From the NCBI GenBank assembly GCA_951217055.1, contig OX578276.1:70316144-70380143 (forward strand): 64,000 bases of DNA, read 5' to 3'. The translations under genes and the position numbers were made by a program. The notes beneath the pieces are model-generated. The model did no database searches. It was not told the origin of the DNA and saw only the letters and a program-made list of their open reading frames with translations. Of this stretch, positions 55,245 through 64,000 are shown one piece after another (position 1 is the stretch's first letter; every line of letters begins with the position of its first letter). The stretch comes from Gerris lacustris (Eukaryota; Arthropoda; Insecta; Hemiptera; Gerridae).

Positions 55245-55405
55245 ATGCCCCCAGATACTACTTTGAGTTTTGTACCCATGTGTACCAAAATTTAAATTTC
55301 GAAATCTCATGTAGACAGCGAACTTCTTCTTGTTTTGAAGGTCAAATGCACAAATTTGCATCAAGATTGCAAATTTACTGTAGAGTTGTATGTAAGACAA
55401 ACATA
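55245..55405 (-). repeat. Single inverted Helitron-type unit
   Basis: GTACCAAAATTTAAATTTCG, GAAGGTCAAATGCACAAATT and AAATTTACTGTAGA are reverse complements of the units at 13.6-15.2 kb. Confidence 0.55.
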
Positions 55406-56300
55406 TATATACTCATGGACACTCTTTTTTGTACATAAAGTTTTTTATCTTATTGATTAGTGTATTTTGTTTTGAATTTATTATAAAAAATTAATGATAA
55501 CTTGTCTCAGAAATGCCATAAAATGTATAATGTGAAGAAAACCATCTGCATTCCTTCCAAGATTGAGAAGGCAGATATGGGTGCGATAAACCATAGGACG
55601 GAAATTACTATAGCGTGATTTCAACAAGAGAAATGAAGAGAGCCTAAATGGAATGAGAGTGAAATGGAAAAAAAATTGGAAGGATCCTTGGCTAAGCGGA
55701 ATCCATTCTGAATGCAATAATACGTTGTTTCGTGCAAGAAGCCTTCTGACAGGCACCGCCCCCGTTCCCTTTTACCAACAGACCCGATATGAATTATTTC
55801 ATTTTTATTTCTCCATTTTATACAAGTCGCCTCCCTAGAAAGATATAAAAGCTTTCTATCAATCTTCTTCTCACCTCTTTTATATATTTCGCTTTTTTAT
55901 ATTTTCTTTTTTGTTGCTATTAAGCAGTCGGTTGCTTCTGAAAGTGGTTATTTGTTGTAAAGGGTTATTTATTTATTAACGTTTGTGAATAAAAACAAAA
56001 TTGTTACATGCAACTATTAAAATTAAAACTCGCATGAAGCTGAGAGGGAAAGCGGGGCGAATAGCTTGGTACCGCTGCAAGGCAATAGTGAAGTCTCTAT
56101 ATAGGATGAAACGCAAAGCGGTTTACTTTACCGTCGGACGTTTCAGTTATTTTGGTCTTATTCAGGCCAATTTGCTCTACCGTGCCTAAAGAAGTTTTCC
56201 TTCAAAAAATCATAAATGCTTGCATTATCTGTCCCGATAGAACTCGTACTGAACATACTTATACTCGTATTACATAATTTCTTTGTCAAGTGTTTGCCAT
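55406..56300. other. Gene-free stretch
   Basis: Several short frames of about 60 codons occur, without domains or repeat ends. Confidence 0.45.
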
Positions 56301-57420
56301 TTGTTAATTCTTAAGGATTTTAAGGTTACTTTTATGTATAACAATATATTAATCGTTTACATATAATTCATAATATTATTAAAATTTAAAGTAAAAATAA
56401 ATCCTCCTTGGCGGGGCATTGTACCCAACCTCTTAGGAACACACCCACCACCCTGGTGGTACCCTTGGTTTGTCCTCTTAGGGACACTAGAGATTCCGGA
56501 ATGCGATTCACGAATGCAAGATTCTAATGATACCAAGTGGCTTATGTATTGTGCTTATGTCCATTCAGACTACGATGATTCCGGTATGCGGTTCGTATGA
56601 GATTCTCAAATCGAGTATCCCGTCCCCGTGAGCCGCCTCGATTCTTTTTAGAATTCTTCTCAGAAAGCGGCTTATGATACATTGCGCTATATGTGCCCAT
56701 TCAGACTAGGCGATTCCGAATCGCATTTCGCTTCAATCCTCTTCTATTTATTTTCTTTAAATAAAATATTTTAATTATAAATTCATAATAATTACTATAA
56801 TATCATTAATTATAATATTTTATTATAAATCATTTTATTTACGTTATATAAAATATTTTAATATATTAATAAATCAATGTAATATTATATTATTGAATAA
56901 TATATTTTTTTTCTATCGTTTTATTTACGTTAAATGAAATAGGTTAATTAAGAATATAATAATAAATATAATATAATTAATTATTTAAAAATTAAATACA
57001 TATATGTTAGTGTATAATAAAAGTGGGACCAAACTAGGAAAATTGAGGGGAAGAAGCCGCCGAGATACTGAATCTTGATACTTTTTTTAATCTCATACAC
57101 GAATCGCATTCCGGAATCCCAGTGTGAATGAGCCCTTACCCTTGGAAATAAAATTGATTTATAAACGACTTTTTAAGTTAGATTCGTTTTTAAATGTACT
57201 ACATTGTAGAATGATTTTAATCATAATTATAATCAGAAACTTTTTTCAGAGTTTTAGGGGGAGGGCCCCAAAATTTAGAGCAAAAAATCATTCTTCATTT
57301 TCGCCGGAGGGTATTTTTCTGAACATTTATTCCGAATTTCATCGAAATCGGTCCAGTACTTAAGCTTCTAGGCGTCTGCTTTCTAGGCGTCTATCTTAAC
57401 GATAGACCCATTTTTTCAAA
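56300..57420 (+). repeat. 600 bp family, copy G, split by a MITE
   Basis: The left part ends in CTTGGCGGGGCATTGTACCC, the degraded T-arm region. The right part resumes near 57140 with AAACGACTTTTTAAGTTAG, TACTACATTGTAGAAT and CAGAGTTTTAGGGG and runs to CTAGGCGTCTGC. The intervening DNA is the element at 56481-57135. This is the most diverged of the long copies. Confidence 0.6.
56481..57135. mobile_element. MITE with GATTCCGGAATGCGATTC inner ends, possibly PIF-like
   Basis: The right end inverted reads GGGCTCATTCACACTGG then GATTCCGGAATGCGATTC; the left end reads GGGACACTAGAGATTCCGG and continues the same way. TTA flanks both sides (56478-56480 and 57136-57138). A longer direct repeat, TACCCTTGG, also occurs at 56460-56468 and 57137-57145, so the exact target is ambiguous. 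Further copies of the CATTCAGACTA plus GATTCC motif lie inside at 56555 and 56697. Confidence 0.55.
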
Positions 57421-59836
57421 CGTGTTACCAAAATAGTGATCAGGATTGGCTGAACTTTTTTTTTGCAAATTTACTCCACTCTGTCTTTAAATGATGCAGA
57501 AGTAGTTGTAGAACGCCTTGAGCACCCTCAGCCACTTCACCTAGCTCTCAAAAACAACGTAAGATAACTAACCCCACTTCAGTACATGCTGGTTTCTTAA
57601 ATTAATATATACATTTATTTTAATTATCTTTGAGCTAACATTAGGTACAATTTCAATTCTACTGTTCTACTGTTATACACTCATATATGGCTTATTTATA
57701 AGTTAAAAAGTATTTGTGCACGTTTAGTATATACAAAGAGAAACAAATTGTTTATTGGTGGCTTACGTGAAAAAAAGAAAATATTATTTAAAAAAAATCT
57801 GCTAGTTCAGAAAACACTACAAATTATACTAATTTTTTGACTTTTGATAATAAGTGTTCAGTTTCTTGAAATCTTCAAAAAATTACCATTAGTAAATTCC
57901 TCTTATTTTTTAATAAAATTGAAAAATATTATTTAGAAAAGTAGTTCAGAATTGCAATAACGTTAAAATAATATAAATTACTCACAAATCAATTAATAAG
58001 CTAATACGAGAAAATAAAAAAGTTTTTGTTTAGCATCACAAGTAATTCATATAAAATGTAAAAAATAATTTATAAACTGTATTGCCTTCTACTTCTACAC
58101 AAATTTAAACTTTATATTTATAATATTGGCAATGATCTGTGTAATTTTTCCCTTAAGCTTATCCACGCTAAATTATCAGGCGTCCATCATATTTAATAAT
58201 AATTAAAATTTAGTAAAAAATATTTGTTGGTGAGCTGGTGTAAAGGTTATCGTTAATTTTTTGAAAATAAACTTAAATTTAATACCCAAGGATATAAAAT
58301 AAAAATTAATATATACGCGTTTTTATGTAATCCTTAACCACATTTCTAAATAATAATCCTCGACACCCTCAACAATAATAAAATGGTAGTTTACTTTTGG
58401 TATTTTTTTTTAAGTTACTAAAAAATGAAGACCTTGTGCAAAATATAAAAAAAAAAGTTTAGATGCTTAAGACCAAGCAACAGTTTTTATTAACCCAACA
58501 AATAAAATAAATTATTTGCTCTTAACTACCCTATCTGCATTTGATACTATAGAGATTTAGAAACTAGATTAAATCACGGTTTATGAACACACAAAAACTC
58601 AGAATTAATATATTTGTCACTTTATAAACATATTTGTTCTGGTTCCTCGAGAAATCGAATTTTAAGGTTTGGTCTTAAAATTTGTCAAAACTGATTTGTA
58701 TTCATCAGCTATTGTAGTTTTTGGAGAATATACTTATTTCATTATTTAAGTTCAAAAACATCACGGTAGAACTAACACAATAAAATCAGAAATAATCTGC
58801 CCCTTATGTCTCATAAAACACAATTTATTTTTTCAATTATTAAAAACGTATTTGCTTTTACAATAGTGGTAATATATCTCTATATAAAATTGTGAATTCT
58901 TTGTTGCACACGTCTAATATTAAGCAAGAATAAATAAGATAAATAATTTTTATTTGATGTAGCAGCTTATTATTCTATTTATACTAATAGGGTTGAAAGA
59001 GGTTTTTTAATATTAAATATTGTTTACTTAAAAACCACAGTCCAGTCAGAGGTTTGTTGGCAGACTTTTTGTTATATTTTGTTTTATTGTTGGGATGTGT
59101 TTGGAGATGATTATACCAAAAGTAGCCCTAGGGTCAGTGCTAACTCCGTGGCGAGGCAAAATGTGTCCCGTTTTTTGGTCTTTTGCCTATATCTGGGAAA
59201 CGGTGTGTTATAGCTAAAAGGTAGTTATGTTCAAAATAAAAGCTGAATATATTCTCTACATTATAGTATATATTCTATTTTTTGTATCTCTTACCGTTTA
59301 GGAGATACCCACTGTTGAAAATGGGACTTTTTTTAAAAAAAAATTACATTTGCACTACGTTTTTCAAACAACTTTGTCTCCTACCGCCTATACCAGTGGT
59401 TTTACAGTAAAACTGTACATAAACGAAAGTAAAGGGCAATCAATTTCCTTTTAAATGTGTATAAACATAATATTTGATCATACGTAGTTATGAAGTTATG
59501 GCAGTTTGAGAAAAATATAGAAAATGAAGATATGCTAGATATTATTAAGGTCCTGAGAATAACTTGATAAATGACGCTTATATCAGTTATGGAGAAGGAG
59601 AAGACCAATGCATAGTGGAGTAAATGCACAATTAATGTATTGATAATGCTTAAAAATCTATGAATAGAATAAGGAAAGCTAATAATAAGATATCGTACGA
59701 AAAAAAAAAAAATAAAATAAAATAAAATAAAACTGATAGAAGAATTTTGAGAGTGATTTGTGTGGAAAGAAAACTTGGTACGAGAAGAAAAGAAGGTGCA
59801 ATATACAACATACTACGTAAGAGAACGTAAGATAGC
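57421..59836. other. Gene-free AT-rich stretch, including probable LINE 5' UTR
   Basis: No gene is supported. The AAAAT tandem run at 59700-59732 may be the tail of an upstream element. The last few hundred bases before 59837 may belong to the 5' UTR of the LINE that follows, but its left end is not defined. Confidence 0.45.
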
Positions 59837-61171
59837 ATGCTTAGTTCTAAGCCTCCTGATCCAGGGGGCACAACAGATGAAATGTTATTTCATTTTGACA
59901 ATAACTGTCAAAATGAAATAAATTTAAAAAGAAAAAAGAGAGGAAGGCCTAGCTCGGGAATACTGCAGGAGCCAGTCCTAGTAGTGCCCAAAGCTAACCT
60001 TTCTTTTGTAATAGTTAAGAAAGCGGACGGAACTTCCTTAAAGAATGTATCGCCGTTTTTAATAGATAAGCTACTGGTAAATTCTTGTGGATCCGTGAAG
60101 GATGCGAAGAAACTAAGAGATGGCACATTACTAGTTCAGACATTTTCAACAGAGCAAGCAGATAGACTCATTAAGAATCTACCTAAGAACATGCATCTAC
60201 CATTAACTGTAGAGCCACATAAGACTTTAAAAAATGTCCGTGGAGTGATCACCTCGCCAGACTTAGATTCAGTGCCTGTAGATGAGATTAAGGAACACCT
60301 GAAATACCAAGCGGTGACAGATATTTATAGAATTAACAGTAGAAAGAATGGTTGTCTAGAAAAAACTAATTCATATGTCCTTACTTTATCCCTAGCCAAA
60401 CTTCCAGAACGGGTGAAAATAGGATACTATTCAGTTCTAATTCGACCCTATATTCCTCTACCAATAAGATGCAGGAAATGTTTTAAATTTAACCACGTTG
60501 AACTTAAGTGTCCAAATGAGATTCGTACATGCCCAGAATGTTCGGAGCCTATGCATGATACTGAAAACTGTCCAAACCCAAAGAAATGTGTGAATTGCGG
60601 ATCTGCCCACTCAACACTAGATAGAAAGTGCCCGAGGTGGGTGCTAGAGAAGAAAATAACCGAAACTAAGGTACTTGAAAATATACCATATATAGAAGCT
60701 AAACGAAAAGTTATCTCAAGGCAAGTTGAAAAAACAAAATCATACACTAGCCTGGCTGAAACCAAACCAAAAGAAACGACCGACAAAGGAATCCAGTGTG
60801 ACTTACCACCATTACTACCAGCACCAACTCCAGCCCCAGTACCCAAAGGATCCCATCAAAAAATAGAAAACAAGAAAACTGCAGAAGAAAACATGGAGTC
60901 CATGAAAATAGATAATAACCAGAAGAAAGAACTGATCCAGCGATACAATGACGACACTCATAAACAATATCAAAAAGACAAGGTATCAACGATTATCAAT
61001 ACCCAAGAAGAACAACGCATGATGTGGGCTAATGACTGGGCCTCAGAAAATGATGATGATGATCAAAAAAGTATCATTAACACCTCTAGTACTGAGTCAA
61101 GCGTAAAATCAGGTTCGGGGAAAAAGAGCCGGAAAAAGAAAAAGAAAAAGGGAAATTATAACTCAACTTAA
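59837..61171 (+). CDS. LINE ORF1: zinc-knuckle nucleic-acid-binding protein
   Basis: 444 residues, intact. ORF1 proteins of this group bind element RNA in a ribonucleoprotein particle. The N-terminus has a basic stretch (LKRKKRGRPSSG, about residue 31). The middle (about 60-200) is the Gag-like region seen in Jockey-group ORF1 proteins. Three knuckles follow at about residues 212-270: CRKCFKFNHVELKC and CPECSEPMHDTENC (both C-x2-C-x4-H-x4-C), and CVNCGSAHSTLDRKC (C-x2-C-x3-H-x6-C). The C-terminus is charged, with a D-rich run and then SRKKKKKK. ATG 59837 is the first in frame after a stretch of stops. The stop at 61169-61171 lies 61 bases before ORF2. It may still encode protein. Confidence 0.88.
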   Translation: MLSSKPPDPGGTTDEMLFHFDNNCQNEINLKRKKRGRPSSGILQEPVLVVPKANLSFVIVKKADGTSLKNVSPFLIDKLLVNSCGSVKDAKKLRDGTLLVQTFSTEQADRLIKNLPKNMHLPLTVEPHKTLKNVRGVITSPDLDSVPVDEIKEHLKYQAVTDIYRINSRKNGCLEKTNSYVLTLSLAKLPERVKIGYYSVLIRPYIPLPIRCRKCFKFNHVELKCPNEIRTCPECSEPMHDTENCPNPKKCVNCGSAHSTLDRKCPRWVLEKKITETKVLENIPYIEAKRKVISRQVEKTKSYTSLAETKPKETTDKGIQCDLPPLLPAPTPAPVPKGSHQKIENKKTAEENMESMKIDNNQKKELIQRYNDDTHKQYQKDKVSTIINTQEEQRMMWANDWASENDDDDQKSIINTSSTESSVKSGSGKKSRKKKKKKGNYNST

Positions 61172-61232
61172 ACAATTCATAGACACACTATATTTAAACT
61201 TCCATAGATTTTTTAAATTTAACACAAATAAA

Positions 61233-62276
61233 ATGAATAGTAGAATAAAATTATGTTCTTGGAACTGCAAAGGAGTTAGAAGCCGCAGAGAAGACCTCAA
61301 GATATTAATAAAAGAAAATAGACCATCGGTTATATTAATTCAAGAAACCCACTTACCAGAAGCTGTACCATTAAAAATCCCAGGTTACAAAACATACAGA
61401 ATACATCCTCCTCAAGGTACTTGGAAAGGAGGGCTAGCCATTCTGGTCTCTAAACTAATACCTAGTCAAGAAATTAAAATAAACTCAAATCTTCAGGCCA
61501 TGGCTTGTAGATTAGGAACAAAATATCCAATCACAGTGTGTAATGTCTATATATCAGGAGAAGATGTTATAACCACAGACCATCTAAAAAACATTCTACA
61601 TCAATTACCAGGTCCTCAAGTACTGGCAGGAGATTTCAACTCTCACAATGTAATGTGGGGATCCTCAAAAACGGACAATAAAGGGAAAGTTATTGAAACT
61701 TTTATTGACGAAAGTGATCTCTATTTATACAATGAAAACCAGAAAACATACCTGGATGCCAGGACAGGAAAGTATGAGGCATTGGACCTAATTCTCAGCT
61801 CAATCCCCATGGTTAGAATATCAGAGTTTACAGTGGCACCCTACTTATATGGAAGTGACCATTTCCCTGTATATCTTACTGTCTCACCAAAAGAAACCAG
61901 ACAAAGTCAACCAGTAACAAGGTGGTCTTTTAATAAAGCCGATTGGGAAAAGTACAGGGAAATTATCACCAAACAACAACCATATCAGGAGGACAGGGAT
62001 AATACGAATAAACTTTTGGAATATGTAACTGAATCCATATTAACCGCTGCTACATCTTCTATTCCTCGGATACATATTGGAAAAGGAAGACCAAAAGTAC
62101 CATGGTGGTCGGCTGACTGTAGAAGAGCGCTAAGGGATCGCCGAGAAGCTTTTTGGAGATTTAACACCAACCCTACCCAGGAAAATTTAGAGAAGTATAG
62201 ACAGCAAGAAGTAAGTGTAAGAGAACTTTCTTTGGCGCCAAAAAGGAGTCATGGAAGCAATACATATCATCAATAA
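61233..62276 (+). pseudogene. LINE ORF2, AP-type endonuclease region
   Basis: From ATG 61233. Catalytic motifs of the exonuclease-endonuclease-phosphatase fold appear in order: LCSWNCKGVRSR (N), LIQETHLPE (E), TVCNVYISG, LAGDFNSHNVMWGS (D and N), ALDLILSS and YGSDHFPVYL (D and H). All expected catalytic residues are present, so the domain could nick target DNA. After about residue 330 the frame drifts (LAPKRSHGSNTYHQ) and stops at 62276. The next frame continues the protein, so a single-base shift lies near 62225-62245. Confidence 0.9.
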
Positions 62277-63100
62277 ACCAATTCACGGAATCGACAGAGA
62301 TATGGAGAAAAATAAAAATACTTTGGGGTAAGCGGTCCAGCCTAGAAACACCTGTGTTACAGAAAACAACTGATACCATAACTGATTCTAAGCAAGTATC
62401 AGAAATTCTTGCAAAATATTTTGCAACAGTCAGTGCTACTAAATCGTACCCAGAAAAGTTTCAGAGAATAAATGAAGAAGCTGAACAGGAAGACCTAAAC
62501 TTTGATGCGGACAACAGAGAAGAGTATAATCGAAACTTTAATACGTGGGAGCTAGAAACGGCCCTCAAATCCTTAAAAAATACTTCAGCCGGACCAGATG
62601 GAATATACAACGTAATGTTAAAAAACTTACCTCAAACATTTTACAAATACTTACTTAAGCTCTATAATACCGTATGGGAGAAAAACGAGTACCCAAAAAG
62701 TTGGAGAGAAGCCGTTTTGATTCCTATAGCTAAGCCTGGAAAGGATCCAAACCAAGAAGAATCATACCGACCAATAGCTATGACAAATACTCTAGGTAAA
62801 CTATTTGAGAAAATGGTAAATTCAAGACTTACATGGGTTCTGGAAACAAAACAGTTATTATCCCCACGGCAAGTGGGGTTTAGGAAAAACCAGTCAACCC
62901 AAGACCATCTAGTAGCTCTTGAAACATACATCAAAAATGGGTTTGCTCAAGGGAAAGTAACATTAGGAGTATTCTTTGACTGTGAGAAGGCTTATGATCG
63001 CACATGGAGACATCAAATATTGAAACAGCTTCAGGATTTTGGATTTAAGGGAAACTTGCCTTTGGGGAATGCCCAAGTATATACAAAATTTCTTGTCTAA
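62240..63100 (+). pseudogene. LINE ORF2, reverse transcriptase N-terminal half
   Basis: The shifted frame runs from about 62240 (KKESWKQYISSINQF) to the stop at 63100. Boxes: TSAGPDGIYNVMLKN, EAVLIPIAKPGKD, YRPIAMTNTLGKLFEKMV, LSPRQVGFRKNQSTQ and VFFDCEKAYDRTW (first catalytic aspartate). After GFKGNLP the frame drifts again, so a second indel lies near 63050-63075. The wording of boxes 2-3 is close to I-type elements. Confidence 0.88.
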
Positions 63101-64000
63101 ACGTACCTTCAAGGTTCGAGTAGGAGAAACACATTCAGAACTATTTGAACAAGAGAATGGAGTACCTCAAGGTGCAGTTCTCAGTGTGACTTTATTTCTT
63201 TTAGCGGTACACAGTGCAGTAAAAGAGGTACCTTCTTGGGTGGAATCCCTCTTTTTCGTGGACGACTTTACAGTGCTCTATAGATCCAACAGCCTACAAA
63301 CAGCTACAACTGTAGTACAACACACCATCAACAAGTTAAACAATTGGGCAGCAAGAACTGGACTAAGCTTCTCCCCAGCTAAAACAAAGGCTATATTATT
63401 TGCAAAGAGAACTAGGAAAGCCGAGCCAAAGCTTGTTTTAGCAGGCCAACAACTACCAGTCGTTTCACAAGTTAAATATCTAGGCCTCATATTAGATGAA
63501 AAATTATCTTGGAAAAACCACATAGAAGACGTCAAAGCTAGGTGCAACCGAGATCTTAACCTTTTACGGGTTATCAAAGCTCAGAAATGGGGAGCTGACA
63601 GGAAAACCTTGCTTAGACTCTATAGACAAATATGTAGAGCAAAAATAGATTATGGTTCTATAGTGTATGGTTCCGCTAAGGAGACAGTGCTTAAACGTCT
63701 GGACTCTGTACATAATGCTGGGGTAAGACTGGCTACTGGAGCTTTCAGAACCAGTCCGATATCTAGCCTCCTTATCGAAGCTAATGAACAACCATTACAT
63801 CTCCATCGACACCACTTAATGTTAAGATATGGTTATCGTATCCAACAGTACCCTCATCACTACGTTACAGACAAAATCATAACTCCCAAATGCACCAGGC
63901 AATATGCAAGAAAGCCCAATCTCAGTAGACCTCTAGGAAATCGTTTCAAAGACCTTACAAGAATTTATGAATTGGAGGATCTCCAAAAAATATCAATAGC
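63070..64000 (+). pseudogene. LINE ORF2, reverse transcriptase C-terminal half (open to window end)
   Basis: The third frame is open to 64000: PKYIQNFLSKRTFKVRVG, ENGVPQGAVLSVTLF and the active-site box SLFFVDDFTVLYRS, in which F-V-D-D replaces the commoner F/Y-A-D-D. Next are LSFSPAKTKAILFAKR, KYLGLILDEKLSW and the thumb-like CRAKIDYGSIVYGSA, then RLATGAFRTSPISSL. No stop is seen. Both catalytic aspartates are present. The C-terminal region, including any RNase H, is outside the window. Confidence 0.88.

Larger units (their letters stand above)
59837..64000 (+). mobile_element. I/Jockey-type LINE, runs off the window
   Basis: Two open reading frames 61 bases apart: a zinc-knuckle ORF1 and an endonuclease plus reverse-transcriptase ORF2. 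The polymerase boxes resemble the I/Jockey group. ORF2 needs two frame corrections. The 3' end, any RNase H domain, the tail and the target duplication lie beyond 64000. Confidence 0.88.

Noticed and set aside
60448..60846. 132-residue minus-strand frame inside the LINE
   Set aside because: It is the shadow of ORF1, which carries the zinc knuckles in the plus frame.

Overview
The window reads as an AT-rich arthropod, most probably insect, intergenic region built almost entirely from transposable elements of different ages. The basis is the element mix: an I/Jockey-type LINE, RTE-like and R2-like LINE relics, a GIY-YIG Penelope-like element, a Helitron, hAT, piggyBac-like, PIF-like and mariner DNA transposons, and Bel/Pao remnants. 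I cannot name the species. No intact host gene can be supported. The only plausible non-element exon is a cysteine-rich CXC domain near 22.3-22.7 kb, and it too may travel with a repeat.

Layout. 0-4.1 kb: a foldback element, a subterminal-repeat element with AGGCAGCAAAATG ends, and copies of a dispersed repeat. 4.6-5.7 kb: a 5'-truncated LINE bounded by a 13-14 bp target-site duplication (TSD). 7.2-9.8 kb: an RTE-like reverse transcriptase split by a 1.5 kb hAT element with an exact 8 bp TSD. 10.2 kb: a 5S rRNA-derived sequence. 10.3-16.1 kb: a Penelope-like element with direct terminal repeats and an inverted partial second copy, the latter split by a 2.0 kb Helitron. 18.2-19.9 kb: two copies of a 600 bp family carrying a tRNA T-arm. 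20.2-21.7 kb: a decayed LINE on the minus strand. 21.7-23.2 kb: the CXC exon between inverted repeats. 23.3-24.7 kb: a 1.37 kb near-perfect hairpin. 24.8-25.8 kb: the C-terminus of an R2-like LINE. 26.6-30.5 kb: one hAT element nested in the terminal repeat of another.

31-48 kb: hairpin elements at 32.8 and 45.7 kb, a solo LTR, a small palindrome carrying a hammerhead-ribozyme-like motif, a second RTE-like relic split by a piggyBac-like MITE, a Bel/Pao relic next to a tRNA-derived SINE, a Penelope-type palindromic relic, a PIF-like MITE, a mariner relic and further copies of the 600 bp family. 48-59.8 kb: mostly featureless AT-rich DNA, a long TA microsatellite, a second shuffled set of the 0-2.5 kb blocks, and another copy of the 600 bp family split by a MITE. 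59.8-64.0 kb: the youngest-looking coding element, a LINE with ORF1 (three zinc knuckles) and ORF2 (endonuclease plus reverse transcriptase) that has two frameshifts and runs off the window.

The parts do not form one pathway. They form a layered insertion record in which several events can be ordered, because target duplications or undisturbed second copies survive. The most unusual signals are the long inverted repeats (potential hairpin RNAs), the recurrent hammerhead-like folds in Penelope-type terminal repeats and small palindromes, and the CXC exon flanked by inverted repeats.
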